Positions 63,085 through 64,000 of a stretch of 64,000 bases of DNA are shown here, one piece after another (the first letter of the stretch is position 1; every line of letters begins with the position of its first letter). The stretch is from Eledone cirrhosa (taxonomy: Eukaryota; Mollusca; Cephalopoda; Octopoda; Eledonidae). The stretch is taken from the NCBI GenBank assembly GCA_964016885.1, contig OZ024743.1, positions 192,950,155 to 193,014,154 on the forward strand. The letters run 5' to 3'. The notes beneath the pieces were generated by a model. The model was given only the letters and a program-made list of their open reading frames with translations, did not search any database and was not told the origin of the DNA. The position numbers and the translations under genes are program-made.

Positions 63085-64000
63085 TTGATACTATTAAACA
63101 AAAGAAAATCAATGTATCTTCTTCACCCACTTATTCCTGAGATGGCCATTGAGGCAAAGTCCTCAAAGACTCCTTCAGCAAGTCCTGTCAGAAGCAACTG
63201 TCTCCAACTGATATGGCTGGATCCTCAAGTGAAACCAGCCAAGCTTATGGATGTTATCCAACCATCTTGTTTGGGCTCTACTCCTGGGTCCCCTGCTGGT
63301 TGGTTTTACCCATAAAATCTGTCCAGCAATTCTTTCCCTGAGACATTCTAACCACATGCCCATAGTATTGGAGCTGTGATCTCTCAATTCAGAGAAATAG
63401 TGGCTCTACCTGGAGGGACTCTCTGAGCTATACACTATCGAACAATGTTGCTCCAAAGACCCTTCGAAGTAACCCCATTTCGGCCACTTGTATTCGCAAT
63501 CATATTCTTTTGGTCATTACCCAAGATTTATTACCATAGGTATGGGTTGGCATGAATACCGAAATGAAGATAGCAAGTTTGGTTTTTATGTCTATCTCCG
63601 TTCTTCTGATTACTGAATGCTGAAGCTGGCGAATTACTGCACCAGCTCCTGCAATACTTGCACTTAATTCAGCCTCCTGCCTTCCATCAATCTTGAACAC
63701 GATCCCGAGATACTTGAACTGCTCTACCTGCTTCAGTGGAACTCCATTCACATGTAGAGTGCACTGCGCAAGCTTCCTTGAGAGGATGAGTGTCTGTTTT
63801 TGCAACACTGATTTTTATTCCAGCCATGCAGCACTCGGCATCAAACCTATTGAGTGCAAATCGGAGATGACCTTCTGTCGAGTTAAATAGAACCATGTCG
63901 TCTGCAAATTCCAGCTGACTGATTTTACACCCGCCAGTCAAAATACCACTACCTGTCCAGCTGTGAGTGTCAATCTTGTTCATGTAAATAATGAACATGG
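63085..64000 (-). mobile_element. LINE second family, RT to C-terminus, runs off window
   Basis: Minus strand from the window edge: FIIYMNKIDTHSW, CKISQLEFADDMVLFNSTEG (motif C intact as FADD), AGIKISVAKTDT, a frameshift, LILSRKLAQCTLHVNGVPLK, QFKYLGIVFKIDGRQ, then LRREL-type and YYGHVVRM-like C-terminal pieces to about 63170. Same family as 2700-3720 but better preserved. The upstream part lies beyond 64000. Confidence 0.82.

Noticed and set aside
1..64000. CRISPR arrays, bacterial operons or prophage
   Set aside because: Tandem repeats here are microsatellites, minisatellites or transposon tails; introns and SINEs show a nuclear animal genome.

Overview
The window is animal nuclear DNA that looks coleoid cephalopod, most likely octopus-like. 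This is inferred from AT-rich, intron-dominated sequence packed with tRNA-type SINEs and RTE-type LINEs of the kind described in octopus genomes, from long (TA)n, (CA)n and (ATG)n microsatellites, and from one animal gene split into many short exons over more than 50 kb.

The only host gene I can support is an NBR1 orthologue (selective autophagy receptor) on the minus strand. Sixteen coding exons between 62235 and 10485 join in one open frame with GT-AG boundaries and consistent phases: 3192 nt, 1063 codons plus stop. The domain order is an N-terminal linker with coiled-coil potential, a ZZ zinc finger, a charged helix, the FW (four-tryptophan/NBR1) domain, a QDLLSFE motif, a Ser-rich linker, an LC3-interacting region, a His/Gln-rich segment, an amphipathic helix, a Cys/His-rich segment and a C-terminal UBA. 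The N-terminal PB1 domain is not seen; it is probably encoded beyond 64000.

The rest is transposon and simple-repeat sequence. Region 1-9900, past the 3' end of the gene, holds degraded LINEs, one 3-kb RTE copy and SINEs. The last intron (10959-17303) holds a nearly complete but broken RTE element, a 5'-truncated sister copy and a tRNA-derived SINE, the latter two nested in an older repeat. The introns from 17416 to 62116 hold SINEs of three families, truncated RTE copies, a Penelope-like GIY-YIG fragment, a Penelope-like RT remnant, an R2-like C-terminal remnant, three piggyBac-like elements flanked by TTAA or a one-base variant, and two small MITEs with similar ends. A second LINE family lies at both edges of the window (2700-3720 and 63085-64000).

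The most interesting observations are two identical-spacing CX2CX4CX2H motifs just before the UBA of this NBR1, loss of the fourth signature Trp of its FW domain, a His/Gln-rich exon, a 41-bp minisatellite beginning inside the last codons, sharing of the RTE 3' tail with a tRNA SINE, and a piggyBac family with a shared internal deletion. SINE families are called A (ends in the RTE-like tail), B (ends with the motif TTTATTTTATCGACCCC read on the minus copy's plus strand) and C (contains CCCAATTTCACTCACAAGG read the same way).
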